DNA of 64,000 nt from an uncultured Phascolarctobacterium sp. GTDB lineage: Bacteria > Bacillota > Negativicutes > Acidaminococcales > Acidaminococcaceae. Below, piece by piece: positions 35,086-44,200 of this stretch; position 1 is the stretch's first letter; each line of letters starts with the position of its first letter. Below the pieces are notes generated by a model, which was not told where the DNA came from, made no database searches, and saw nothing but the letters and a program-made list of their open reading frames with translations. Position numbers and translations under genes: made by a program. The DNA lies in NCBI GenBank assembly GCA_947629685.1, contig CANREP010000002.1, positions 1 to 64,000 on the forward strand, read 5' to 3'.

Positions 35086-37398
35086 TTAAAGGATTTCCTC
35101 ACGTACCAGGGTATTGATCATTTTCTGCTTGCCCAGTACCCATAAAAGGTCGCCCTTTTCAAATACCAGCGATACATTGGGATTAGTAATGATATAAGCG
35201 CCGCGTTCCAAGCCTATTACCAGACAGTGCCATGTTTCGCGCAGGTTGGCAGCCTTCATAGATTTACCCAGGATAGGTGAATGACGGTCGATGCTGATAG
35301 CGCAGGAAAGGAAATGATCCTGTTCCATATTGGAATTTTGCAGCATAAATTCGCGCAGGCTGACTGGCGCGCTGACTGTTTCCAATTCGATACTTTTACT
35401 GTCGATTGCCGTACTCAGCAGCTTGAGCTGAGATGCGGTACCGATTAAAAGCAGCAGGGAATTTTTAGTCAGAACATGTGAGCCGCCCGGCATGTCATAT
35501 GTATGCTGCGGCGTAGTAATCTGCAGGATATTGCAGCCGTACAATTCGCGGAAAGCAAGCTGATTCAACGATTTGCCAATTAAGGAAGAAGTCTGCGGTA
35601 CTTTGCAGCTGATTAACTGAAAATCCTGGTCGAAGCAATTTAGGCAGTTGTTACTATCGGCAGCAGAATTTTCACGATGGCGCCGCATGTGTTTTTCGTT
35701 CAGATTGACAAGGAAGCGCGACTCGATGCGCAGATATTCGCTAAGCAGCCAGTCGGAGGAAGAAATGAAATAGGAAACTGCCAGTACTGCCAAGATAGAA
35801 AGCATGGACTGCAGTCCCATAATAATATTAAAAATAAAATAGAGGGCGCAAGCAGAGGTCAGCATCTTAAATAAAATCAAGATTAACAGCGGCAGATGGT
35901 TGGAACGCTTTTTCAGCCATAGAACTGAGAAAAGTTCGGCGTTTCCAGTCCTGTTTTGCAGCAAAGCGCGCAGGATAGGCGCCATGACTGCTAAAGTAAT
36001 GCCGCCGGCGATAAAGTTTGCTAAAGGCAGCTTCAGTACGTCGGTAAAATATGGCAGCAGGTAGAAGCTGGCGCCCAAAGCTATGGCAATCAGCAGGGTA
36101 ATAAAAATCAGCATTCTGATGAAGTAGCTGCGCAATAGTTTGGACCAGTCAGCGTCTTCTTTAGAGACTTCACTGTTATTATTAGTATAACGGCTAAGGA
36201 TGTTCAGTACTTTTTCTGGCAGTAATTTGCTGACAGCGTTGTAAGCTGGTTCAGAAGCCATGATACAGAAAGGAGTAGTAAAAGTAGTCGTTACGGAAAC
36301 AGCAACGATGATAGGATAAAGAAAATCACTGGTCAGACCAAGCGATGTTCCCAGAGAAGCGAGGATAAAAGAAAATTCGCCGACTTGGGTCAGACTGAAG
36401 CCGCAGCGCATGGCAGTCTTAAGGTCCTGACCGGAAGCAAGGACGCCGGAGGTAGAAAAGATAATCTGGCCGATAATGGTGACGAGGATGATGCACAGGA
36501 TGGGCAGGGCATATTCTACCAGCAGAGAAGGGTTGACCAGCATTCCGACAGAGACGAAGAATACCGCGCCGAAGAGGTCTTTTAATGGTTTAATCAGGTG
36601 CTCAATGTGCTCGGCATTAGGGGCTTCTGCAATCAGCGAGCCCATAATGAAGGCGCCTAAAGCAGAAGAAAAACCCATTTTTGTTGCCAGCACGACCATG
36701 CCCAGACATAAGCCGGTAGAAGCAACGATGAGTGTCTCGTCATTAACGAGATTGAGAGTCCTTTTGAAAAAAGTAGGAATTAGATACATACCTAATACAA
36801 ACCAGAGCACCAGGAAGAAAACGAGACGGAGAATGCTTTTTACAAGATCAAGAGTGGATATATCTGCCGTTGCTGCAGCCAGCGTACTGATCATGACCAT
36901 CATGACGATGGCCGCGATGTCTTCGATAATCAGAATTCCCAGTACAATGGAAGCAAATCGCTCGTTTTTTACTTTTAAATCATCATACGCTTTGATGATG
37001 ATGATAGTTGAAGACATGGTCAGCATACAGCCTAAAAATAAACTGTCTACCTGATTCCAGCCCAGCAGGCTGCCGCACAGGAAGCCTGCGCTGAACATTC
37101 CGCCGAGAATGATGGTGACGGCAATAAAGGCTGTACTGCCTACACTTTTTAGTTTGTAAAAACTGAATTCCAGACCTAAGGCAAACAACAGGAAGATGAC
37201 GCCGATTTCTGACCAGGTCTGAATATTGGCAGTATCGGAAATAGTGGGGAAAAAATTAAAATGCGGTCCGGTAATAAATCCGGCGATAATATAACCAAGT
37301 ACTACAGGCTGGTTGATTTTTTTAAACAAGATGGTAGTAAAACCTGCGACCAGCAAAATCATCGACAGGTCAATAATGATCTGGGGTAAATGACTCAT
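35086..37398 (-). CDS. CPA2 family cation:proton antiporter with RCK-C domains (Kef-like)
   Basis: 770 residues. The N-terminal half (about 1-390) is a Na/H exchanger membrane domain (QPVVLGYIIAGFITGPH; GLEFSF; GAFIMGSLIAEAP). Further membrane segments (about 425-475 and 505-555) form an extra block. The C-terminus carries two TrkA-C/RCK-C modules (about 600-685 and 695-770). There is no TrkA-N nucleotide-binding domain between, so it is not a classical KefB/C; cyclic dinucleotide or other ligand control through RCK-C is possible. Start ATG with TAGGAG. Likely substrate K+ or Na+; cannot be decided. Confidence 0.85.
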   Translation of the reverse strand: MSHLPQIIIDLSMILLVAGFTTILFKKINQPVVLGYIIAGFITGPHFNFFPTISDTANIQTWSEIGVIFLLFALGLEFSFYKLKSVGSTAFIAVTIILGGMFSAGFLCGSLLGWNQVDSLFLGCMLTMSSTIIIIKAYDDLKVKNERFASIVLGILIIEDIAAIVMMVMISTLAAATADISTLDLVKSILRLVFFLVLWFVLGMYLIPTFFKRTLNLVNDETLIVASTGLCLGMVVLATKMGFSSALGAFIMGSLIAEAPNAEHIEHLIKPLKDLFGAVFFVSVGMLVNPSLLVEYALPILCIILVTIIGQIIFSTSGVLASGQDLKTAMRCGFSLTQVGEFSFILASLGTSLGLTSDFLYPIIVAVSVTTTFTTPFCIMASEPAYNAVSKLLPEKVLNILSRYTNNNSEVSKEDADWSKLLRSYFIRMLIFITLLIAIALGASFYLLPYFTDVLKLPLANFIAGGITLAVMAPILRALLQNRTGNAELFSVLWLKKRSNHLPLLILILFKMLTSACALYFIFNIIMGLQSMLSILAVLAVSYFISSSDWLLSEYLRIESRFLVNLNEKHMRRHRENSAADSNNCLNCFDQDFQLISCKVPQTSSLIGKSLNQLAFRELYGCNILQITTPQHTYDMPGGSHVLTKNSLLLLIGTASQLKLLSTAIDSKSIELETVSAPVSLREFMLQNSNMEQDHFLSCAISIDRHSPILGKSMKAANLRETWHCLVIGLERGAYIITNPNVSLVFEKGDLLWVLGKQKMINTLVREEIL

Positions 37399-37458
37399 TG
37401 ATATACTCCTACTTTCCTGTAAAATGACGCATAAATTCAGCTGCGTTTTGATTAGTTA

Positions 37459-37487
37459 AAGACAAAAACATAGAAATGTTGTATAAT
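37459..37487 (+). promoter_or_regulatory. promoter of the aminotransferase-like gene
   Basis: Perfect TATAAT at 37482-37487; the -35 position (AAGACA, 17-nt spacer) is a partial match. Transcription would start inside the inverted repeat at 37494-37513. Confidence 0.5.
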
Positions 37488-37493
37488 AATTAT

Positions 37494-37513
37494 CTGTATA
37501 TGTTATTATACAG
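37494..37513 (+). promoter_or_regulatory. operator-like inverted repeat
   Basis: CTGTATA, 6-nt spacer, TATACAG: a perfect 7-bp dyad located 7-26 nt after the -10 box. A repressor bound here would block the promoter. No regulator is identified. Confidence 0.4.
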
Positions 37514-37582
37514 TATTTTGCGTGATGAAAATATGAATTTTATTTGTAATCATATATTTTTCTTAAATTGGAGGTTTAGAGT

Positions 37583-38449
37583 ATGGCTGAAGAGCTGGTT
37601 TTAATCAATGGCGAAATAATGCCGAAAAATGAAGCTTATATTGATATTGACGATCGTGGTCATAATTTTGGCGACGGTGTTTTTGAAATCGTGCCGGTTT
37701 ATAACGGGCGTTGTTTTGCGCTGTTACCGCATATGAACAATTTGTTTGAATCTGTTATCCACAGTAAGATTCCCGGCGTTTACATGATTGAGGAACTGGT
37801 GGAATTCCATGAAAATCTGCTGCAGGCTGCTGGAGTCAGCGAATGTGAGGTTTATACCCAGATTACCCGCGGCAGCGGTGCTTACGGCTTAGCTTACCCT
37901 GAACAATGCATACCTAATCTGACCATGTTCATCGTACCTGTCGACAGAAAGGCTTTGGCAGAAAGACGTATTAAAGGAATAAATCTGGTTACGGAAGAAG
38001 ATGTCCGCTGGCAGCATTGTGATATCAATACCCTGAACAGGATGCCGGAAGCTATGGCTAAACAGAAAGCATATATTTCCAATGCTTTTGACGCGTTGTT
38101 TGTACGTGATGGGAAGATTACGGAAACTACGGAAGCAAGCTTTTTTATTTATAAAGACGGTATATTGTGGACGCATCCAGAAAATAACTGTATTCATAAG
38201 AATATTACCAGAAAACTGCTGACAGAAAGGCTGGCTCCTGATCTGCAGCTGCAGGTAATCGAACGCGCTTTTGATAAAGAATTTGCTCTGAAAGCAGACG
38301 AGGCTTTTATCTGCGGCCCGCGCTGTGAATTTATGCCTGTTGTGAAAATTGATCGTGGTTTTATTGGCGACGGTAAACCTGGTCAAATGGCAGCTTCTCT
38401 GCAAAATGCATATGAGAAATTCGTAGCCGCCGAATGTCCTGCCAAATAA
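37583..38449 (+). CDS. class IV aminotransferase homologue lacking the PLP lysine
   Basis: 288-residue fold-type IV protein closest in pattern to D-amino-acid transaminase of Bacillus (DAAT). It aligns without gaps through the active-site region, yet key residues differ. The Schiff-base lysine (DAAT K145, in CDIKSLN) is Asn149 in CDINTLN. Arg50, which binds the PLP phosphate, is Asn53 in HMNNLF. Tyr31 is Phe34 (FGDGVFE). The glutamate that pairs with the pyridine N is kept (E181, ITETTEAS). Gene, RBS (GGAGG) and promoter are intact, so it is probably a maintained non-catalytic or refunctioned protein. It is 4 nt before an ECF S-component. Confidence 0.85.
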   Translation: MAEELVLINGEIMPKNEAYIDIDDRGHNFGDGVFEIVPVYNGRCFALLPHMNNLFESVIHSKIPGVYMIEELVEFHENLLQAAGVSECEVYTQITRGSGAYGLAYPEQCIPNLTMFIVPVDRKALAERRIKGINLVTEEDVRWQHCDINTLNRMPEAMAKQKAYISNAFDALFVRDGKITETTEASFFIYKDGILWTHPENNCIHKNITRKLLTERLAPDLQLQVIERAFDKEFALKADEAFICGPRCEFMPVVKIDRGFIGDGKPGQMAASLQNAYEKFVAAECPAK

Positions 38450-38453
38450 TACA

Positions 38454-38957
38454 ATGCAGAATAAGAAGCTGATACTGGGGGCGCTTTTGATGGCGCTGAC
38501 CGTGATAATGCAGTCGCTGCGACTGGTACTGCCTTTGCCGCCTGTTTTAAGCACATTTATTATCGGTACGCTGGTAAATATGATGCTTATCGTAACTTGC
38601 AGGCTCAGCGGTTTTAAAGCGGCATTTCTGCTGACCTTATTACTGCCGCTTTTGGCGTATATGCAGGGACAGTTGCTTTTACCGCTGCTGATACCGGTCG
38701 TCGTGGTTGGAAATCTGCTGTATGTGACGCTGCTGCGAAAAAAAAGAACTTTTCTTCTCACTTATTTTGTACCGCCGATAATAAAAACTGCGGCTATGTA
38801 TATTGGTGCGTGGCTGGCGCTGTATTTTCTGCAGATGGCAAACAGCTTGATAGCTGCCAATATCTTATTTGCCATGAGTGTGCCTCAGTTTCTGACCGGA
38901 GTTGCAGGGGTTTTAGCGGCTGAAAAGATTTTACAAAAAGTAAAAAATATATATTGA
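38454..38957 (+). CDS. ECF transporter S component-like membrane protein
   Basis: 167 residues with about five or six membrane helices. The first helix contains ALLMAL, an AxxxA pattern by which S components dock to EcfT. Overall length and layout match substrate-binding S components of energy-coupling factor transporters (vitamin, metal or tryptophan uptake). No substrate can be assigned. No ribosome-binding site of its own is evident; it starts 4 nt after the aminotransferase-like gene, so translation is coupled. EcfA/EcfT genes are not in the window. Confidence 0.7.
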   Translation: MQNKKLILGALLMALTVIMQSLRLVLPLPPVLSTFIIGTLVNMMLIVTCRLSGFKAAFLLTLLLPLLAYMQGQLLLPLLIPVVVVGNLLYVTLLRKKRTFLLTYFVPPIIKTAAMYIGAWLALYFLQMANSLIAANILFAMSVPQFLTGVAGVLAAEKILQKVKNIY

Positions 38958-38965
38958 TTATTATT

Positions 38966-38993
38966 GCGCTGCTCCGCGAGGGCAGCGCTTTTT
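38966..38993 (+). terminator. terminator after the ECF S component
   Basis: Stem GCGCTGC / GCAGCGC with a 9-nt loop, followed by T5. Confidence 0.85.
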
Positions 38994-39097
38994 AATTATG
39001 TGAACTAAGTGTTAAAAAGTTAACAATTAAAACAAAAGCAATGTTTTTATGATATAATATAAAAGTAAAAATATTTAACATATTGGGGGAATTAACG

Positions 39098-39982
39098 ATT
39101 TTAGAGTTTAAACCGGTAACACTTGAACAAAAAGATTTATTTGAAAGCTATATGTCAAGTCCGTTATATCGCGGCAGTGAATGCGCTTTTTCTAATTTGT
39201 TTGTCTGGCGTGACTGTTATAATATTTACTGGTGCACGGCACATGGCTTTTTGTTGATAAAGGTAAAACGTGATAATGTCGATTTCTTCTTACCGCCTAT
39301 CGGCGGCAAAGATGAAGATTTGCCATTGGTTATTGATGAACTGCGTAAATTTTCGCAAGGCAAGCCCTTCGAAATGCACGGTATTTATGAAATGACCAGA
39401 GAACGCTTGTTAAAGGCGCTGCCTGATGCAGAATTTATTGAGGACAGAGATAACTGGGATTACATTTATCTGCGGGAAAAGCTGGCTACATTGTCAGGAC
39501 GTAAGTATCACGGGCAGAAGAATCACTATAATTCTTTTAAGAAAAATTATCCTGACTATGTATACGAACCTATCGACGGCAATAATATAGCCGAATGTCT
39601 GGGCTTTGGCGAGCAATGGTGCGACGACAGGATTGCAGAAGACCCTTCGTTGATTTGCGAAAAATATGCTATCCGCCAGGCATTGACAAATTTTGACGCT
39701 TTAGAACTGCGCGGCGGTGCAATCCGCGTATACGGGAAGATTGAGGCATTCAGCTTCGGCAAGAAGATTAACGCTGATACTGCCGTACTGCACGTAGAAA
39801 AGGCCAACCCGGAAATACGTGGCCTGTATACGGCTATCAATAAGGAATTTGCCGAGCACGCATGGCAGGATGTTACCTATATCAACAGGGAAGAGGATAT
39901 GGGGCATGAAGGATTGCGCCGGGCTAAAGAATCCTATCATCCTGAATTTATGGTTAAAAAGTACAGCCTGATTGTAAAATGA
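39098..39982 (+). CDS. DUF2156 (phosphatidylglycerol lysyltransferase C-terminal-like) protein
   Basis: 294 residues, GNAT-like tandem fold of the DUF2156/LPG_synthase_C family, without the MprF membrane part. Motifs: SPLYRGSECAFSNLFVWRD, RKYHGQKNHYNSFKKNYP, AFSFGKKINADTAVLHVEKA, YINREEDMGHEGLRRAKESY. Members may transfer aminoacyl groups from tRNA to lipids or other acceptors; the acceptor is unknown. No ATG, GTG or well-placed TTG exists at the N-terminus. GGGGGA (39085-39090) is 7 nt before ATT 39098, giving the family-like start LEFKPVTLEQK, so ATT is the likely initiator. TTG 39083 is the alternative but has no RBS. Confidence 0.8.
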   Translation: MLEFKPVTLEQKDLFESYMSSPLYRGSECAFSNLFVWRDCYNIYWCTAHGFLLIKVKRDNVDFFLPPIGGKDEDLPLVIDELRKFSQGKPFEMHGIYEMTRERLLKALPDAEFIEDRDNWDYIYLREKLATLSGRKYHGQKNHYNSFKKNYPDYVYEPIDGNNIAECLGFGEQWCDDRIAEDPSLICEKYAIRQALTNFDALELRGGAIRVYGKIEAFSFGKKINADTAVLHVEKANPEIRGLYTAINKEFAEHAWQDVTYINREEDMGHEGLRRAKESYHPEFMVKKYSLIVK

Positions 39983-39992
39983 GGTAGCGAAG

Positions 39993-41168
39993 ATGATTTT
40001 TAAAATGGTAAATGAACAGCGGATGGATAAAGTTATGCAGCTGTGGGACTATTCTTTTGAAAAGAAGGATGACCCGTTTTATCAGTGGTATTTTGCTGAG
40101 TTCTGCTGTAAAAACAATATGGTTATCGGCGGTTTTGACGAACAGGACAAACTGCTGAATATGTTGCATCTGAATCCTTATATGCTGCGAGTAAGAGGCT
40201 TTGAGCAGCTCACACCCTATATAGTAGGCGTGGCTACTGCGCCTGCTGCCAGAGGCTGTCATCTTTTCGAGCCGCTGCTGAAAACTACGTTTGATATCCT
40301 GCGTACTCAGCAAATCCCCTTTGTGCTTTTAATGCCTATTCATGCAGGTATTTATCAACCGTATCAGTTCAGCTACTGCTATTTCAGACATAGCTATGCG
40401 ATGGATTTAGCGAAGTTGAAGCTCAAAGATTTCAACATAGATTTAAAAGTAGAATATTTGCCTTTAGATAAGGAAATTTTGTCTGAAATTTATTATAATA
40501 TTACTAAACAGTGGAATGCTGTGCCGGTTCGTACTGATTTTCAGTGGGGAAAACTGCTGAAAGTACACGCGCTGGAAAATGTTCATTGCGCTGTTTGTTA
40601 TGAGAAAGATGTCCCTGCAGGTTATATGCTGTATAAGTTGCAAGATAAGGTCTTTACGGTAGTGGAATTGCTGGCAGTAAATCAGAAAGTCAAAAACCGT
40701 CTGCTGCAGTATGCATCCCAACATCAAAGCGAGGCTGAAAAATTTGTCTGGCTGGCGGAAAGCTGGGATAAGACTTATCTATATTTTGCAGACCAAAAGC
40801 TTAGCGGCAGTGTGCAGCCGTTTATGATGGCGCGCTGCATTGACGCGCGTCTGGCACTGGACAAGCTTCCTGTTGGTGAAACAGTACCGGAGGGCTGTCT
40901 CAATCTGCTGCTGACCGATAATATCATTCCGGGAAACAATCACCTGTTGCAACTGAGTGTTGCAGAAGGTAAAATTAGTAGTGTAAGTACGACAGAGCCG
41001 GAAGACGTTACCATGGATATGGGAGCGTTTACGCAGATGTTCTTCGGAGCTTTTACAGCTTCTGAACTGGCAGAAGCCGGGCTGATTGAAGTAGCAAATG
41101 CTGAGAAACTTTCCGTGCTTGATAATTTATTTCCCAAATGTCGTAATTTTATCAATGAATATTTTTAG
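39993..41168 (+). CDS. Eis-like GNAT N-acetyltransferase
   Basis: 391 residues. N-terminal GNAT domain with VATAPAARGCHLFEPLL (acetyl-CoA pyrophosphate loop, R/Q-x-x-G-x-G/A variant), a second GNAT-like half, and a C-terminal SCP2-like region (about 285-390, ARCIDARLALDKLPVGE; GAFTQMFFGAFTASEL). This is the Eis (enhanced intracellular survival) architecture; such enzymes acetylate amines, in mycobacteria aminoglycosides and a host phosphatase. Substrate here unknown. It begins 10 nt after the DUF2156 gene with GAGG, so both acyltransferases are co-expressed. Confidence 0.85.
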   Translation: MIFKMVNEQRMDKVMQLWDYSFEKKDDPFYQWYFAEFCCKNNMVIGGFDEQDKLLNMLHLNPYMLRVRGFEQLTPYIVGVATAPAARGCHLFEPLLKTTFDILRTQQIPFVLLMPIHAGIYQPYQFSYCYFRHSYAMDLAKLKLKDFNIDLKVEYLPLDKEILSEIYYNITKQWNAVPVRTDFQWGKLLKVHALENVHCAVCYEKDVPAGYMLYKLQDKVFTVVELLAVNQKVKNRLLQYASQHQSEAEKFVWLAESWDKTYLYFADQKLSGSVQPFMMARCIDARLALDKLPVGETVPEGCLNLLLTDNIIPGNNHLLQLSVAEGKISSVSTTEPEDVTMDMGAFTQMFFGAFTASELAEAGLIEVANAEKLSVLDNLFPKCRNFINEYF

Positions 41169-41200
41169 TAACCTCGAATAAAATTGGGAGGCTGATGTTT

Positions 41201-44200
41201 ATGAGTAGTATCAGAAGAATTTATGTGGAAAAAAAGGATGTTTTTGCCGTTGAAGCGCATGGATTACTCAGTGATTTGCGTAATAATCTGGGGATGACGG
41301 GGCTGCAGAACATCCGCATCATCAATCGTTATGATGTCATGGGTCTGAGTGACGCTGAGTTTGCCATGGCAAAAGAGCTCGTACTGTCTGAGCCTCCTGT
41401 TGATACAGTAACTGAAGAACTTGCGGTTGCTGAAGGCAATTTCACTTTTGCAGTAGAACTGCTGCCCGGACAATATGACCAAAGGGAAGATTTTGCTGAA
41501 CAGTGTATCCAGCTGATTACTCAGAAAGAGCGCCCTGTAGTTGCTGCTGCGAAGGTGTATGTCTTGGAAGGAACTCTGACGGAAGAAGAATTTGCAAAAA
41601 TCAAAGCGTATTGTATCAACCCTATTGAAGCGCGTGAAGCTGCTTGGGAAATGCCGGAAACCTTAGAAAGCACTTGTGAAGAACCGGCAAAGATCCAGTC
41701 TGTGGCGGGATTCCTGACGATGAACCGCGATGAAGCAGAAGCATTGCGCCAGGAAATGGGTCTGGCAATGAGCCTTGAAGACCTGCTGTGGTGTCAGAAA
41801 TATTTTAACGATGAACACCGTGAGCCGACAGTTACAGAGATAAGGGTGCTGGATACTTACTGGTCTGATCACTGCCGTCATACTACTTTTATGACGCAGA
41901 TTGATGATGTGGAATTTATTCCCGGTGTATACACCAAACCTGTCCAGGAAGCCTATGATAAATATATGGCTGCCCGTGAAGGTGTGTACGGCGAAAATAC
42001 TGAGAGACCTGTAACCTTGATGGATATTGCAGTTATCGGGATGAAGAAGCTGCGTGCGGAAGGCAAGCTGACTGATCTTGACGTTTCTGAAGAAATCAAT
42101 GCCTGCTCCATTATCGTACCGATAGAAATCGACGGTAAAGAAGAAGAATGGCTGGTAATGTTCAAAAATGAGACTCATAATCATCCCACGGAAATCGAGC
42201 CTTTCGGCGGCGCCGCTACCTGCTTGGGTGGAGCAATCCGTGACCCTCTGTCCGGGCGTTCCTATGTTTATCAGGCCATGCGCGTAACAGGTGCCGCTGA
42301 TCCGCGTGTGCCTGTTGCCGATACTTTGGCCGGCAAGCTGCCGCAGCGCAAGATTACTATCGGAGCTGCTGCAGGTTATAGCTCTTATGGTAACCAGATT
42401 GGTTTGGCTACTGGCCATGTACAGGAATATTATCACGATAAATTTGTTGCCAAACGTATGGAAGTAGGCGCAGTAATCGGCGCCGCTCCCCGCAGTGCGG
42501 TAAGACGCGAGCGTCCTGCTGCCGGCGACATAGTAATCCTCTTAGGCGGCAAGACTGGCCGCGATGGCTGCGGCGGTGCAACTGGTTCTTCCAAGGAACA
42601 TACTGTTGACTCGCTGATGAACTGCGGTGCAGAAGTTCAAAAGGGCAATCCTCCTACTGAAAGAAAAATTCAGCGTTTATTCCGTAATCAGGAAGTAACC
42701 GCGATGATTAAACGCTGCAACGACTTTGGCGCAGGCGGCGTGTCTGTAGCTATCGGCGAACTGACTGACGGATTGGTTATCGATTTGGATAAAGTACCGA
42801 AAAAATATGAAGGACTTGACGGTACGGAACTTGCAATTTCTGAATCTCAGGAACGCATGGCAGTTGTAATTGCAGCTGCTGATAAAGATAAATTTATTGC
42901 CTTTGCTGACCAGGAAAACCTGGAAGCAACCGTTGTAGCAGAAGTTTCTGCAGATCCACGTCTTGTAATGTACTGGCGCGGCGATAAGATTGTGGATTTG
43001 TCCCGTGCTTTCCTGGATACCAACGGTGTGGCCCAGCATACTGCTGTTACTGTCGAAGAAGCAGCAGGAGAAAATATCTTTGAAAAAGTACCTGAAGCGG
43101 TTACTGCAGCTTCTGACCTGAAGTCTGCCTGGCTCGACAATCTTGGCCGTCTCAATGTATGCAGCCAGAAAGGGTTGTCTGAGCGCTTCGACAGTACTAT
43201 TGGCCGCGGCACAGTTATGTTGCCGTTCGGCGGCAAAGAACAGCTGACGCCGTCTGAGGGTATGGTAGGACGTATCCCGGTATTGAACGGCAAGACTACT
43301 GCTGCCTCTGTGATGGCCTGCGGTTACAATCCAGAGGTTGCCTGCTGGAGTCCGTTCCATGGCGCTCTGTATGCTGTAACAGAATCTGTAGTGCGTGCGG
43401 TAGCTCTTGGCGCCGATCCGTCTAAATTGCGCCTGACCTTACAGGAATATTTCCCGAAACTGCATGACAGCGCAAGCTGGGGTCAGCCGTTCAGCGCTCT
43501 CCTGGGTGCGTTCACGGCTCTTGATGCTTTAGAGCTGCCTGCTATCGGCGGTAAAGACAGTATGTCCGGCACCTTTATGGATAAAACAGTTCCGCCTACG
43601 TTGGTTTCCTTTGCCGTAGGTGTAATTGACGGCAACAAATCGGTATCTGCTGATTTTAAGGCGTCAGGGGACAAAGTAATCTTCCTGTCCTGCCCGCGTG
43701 ACAATGCTGAAGTGCCTGATTTCGCAGTACTGCGGAAAAATCTCGCTGCGGTATATGAAGCTGTACAAGCGGGTAAGATAGCAGCGGCTGCTGCCGTTAA
43801 AGACGGCGGTATCGCAGCCCTCGTTACAACTATGTGCCTTGGCAGCAGCTTAGGTTTTGAATTTATCAAACCGTTTAATGATACTGATAATTTATTTACG
43901 CTGCAGCCGGGCGGTATCGTGCTTGAGCTTGCTGCAGGCTGTGAGCCGGAAGAATTATTTGACGGCCTGGATTATATGCTTCTTGGCCATTTGACAGATA
44001 AAGCGGAAATCAGCATTAACGATACTTTTATCAGCATGGAAGAAGCTAAGAATTCTTATATGCAGCCGCTGCAGGGAATTTTCCCCTATAAGCTGCCGGA
44101 TACGGAAAGTCCTGCCGACATCTGCCAACCGTTGTATAAAGAGTCTCTGCCGCTGACTGCTCCGGTTACCATTGCGAAACCGCGCGTATTTATCCCGGTA

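Noticed and set aside
37459-37582. Riboswitch upstream of the aminotransferase/ECF genes
   Set aside because: The leader after the -10 is under 100 nt and AT-rich, with only the short dyad. No known riboswitch core was recognised.
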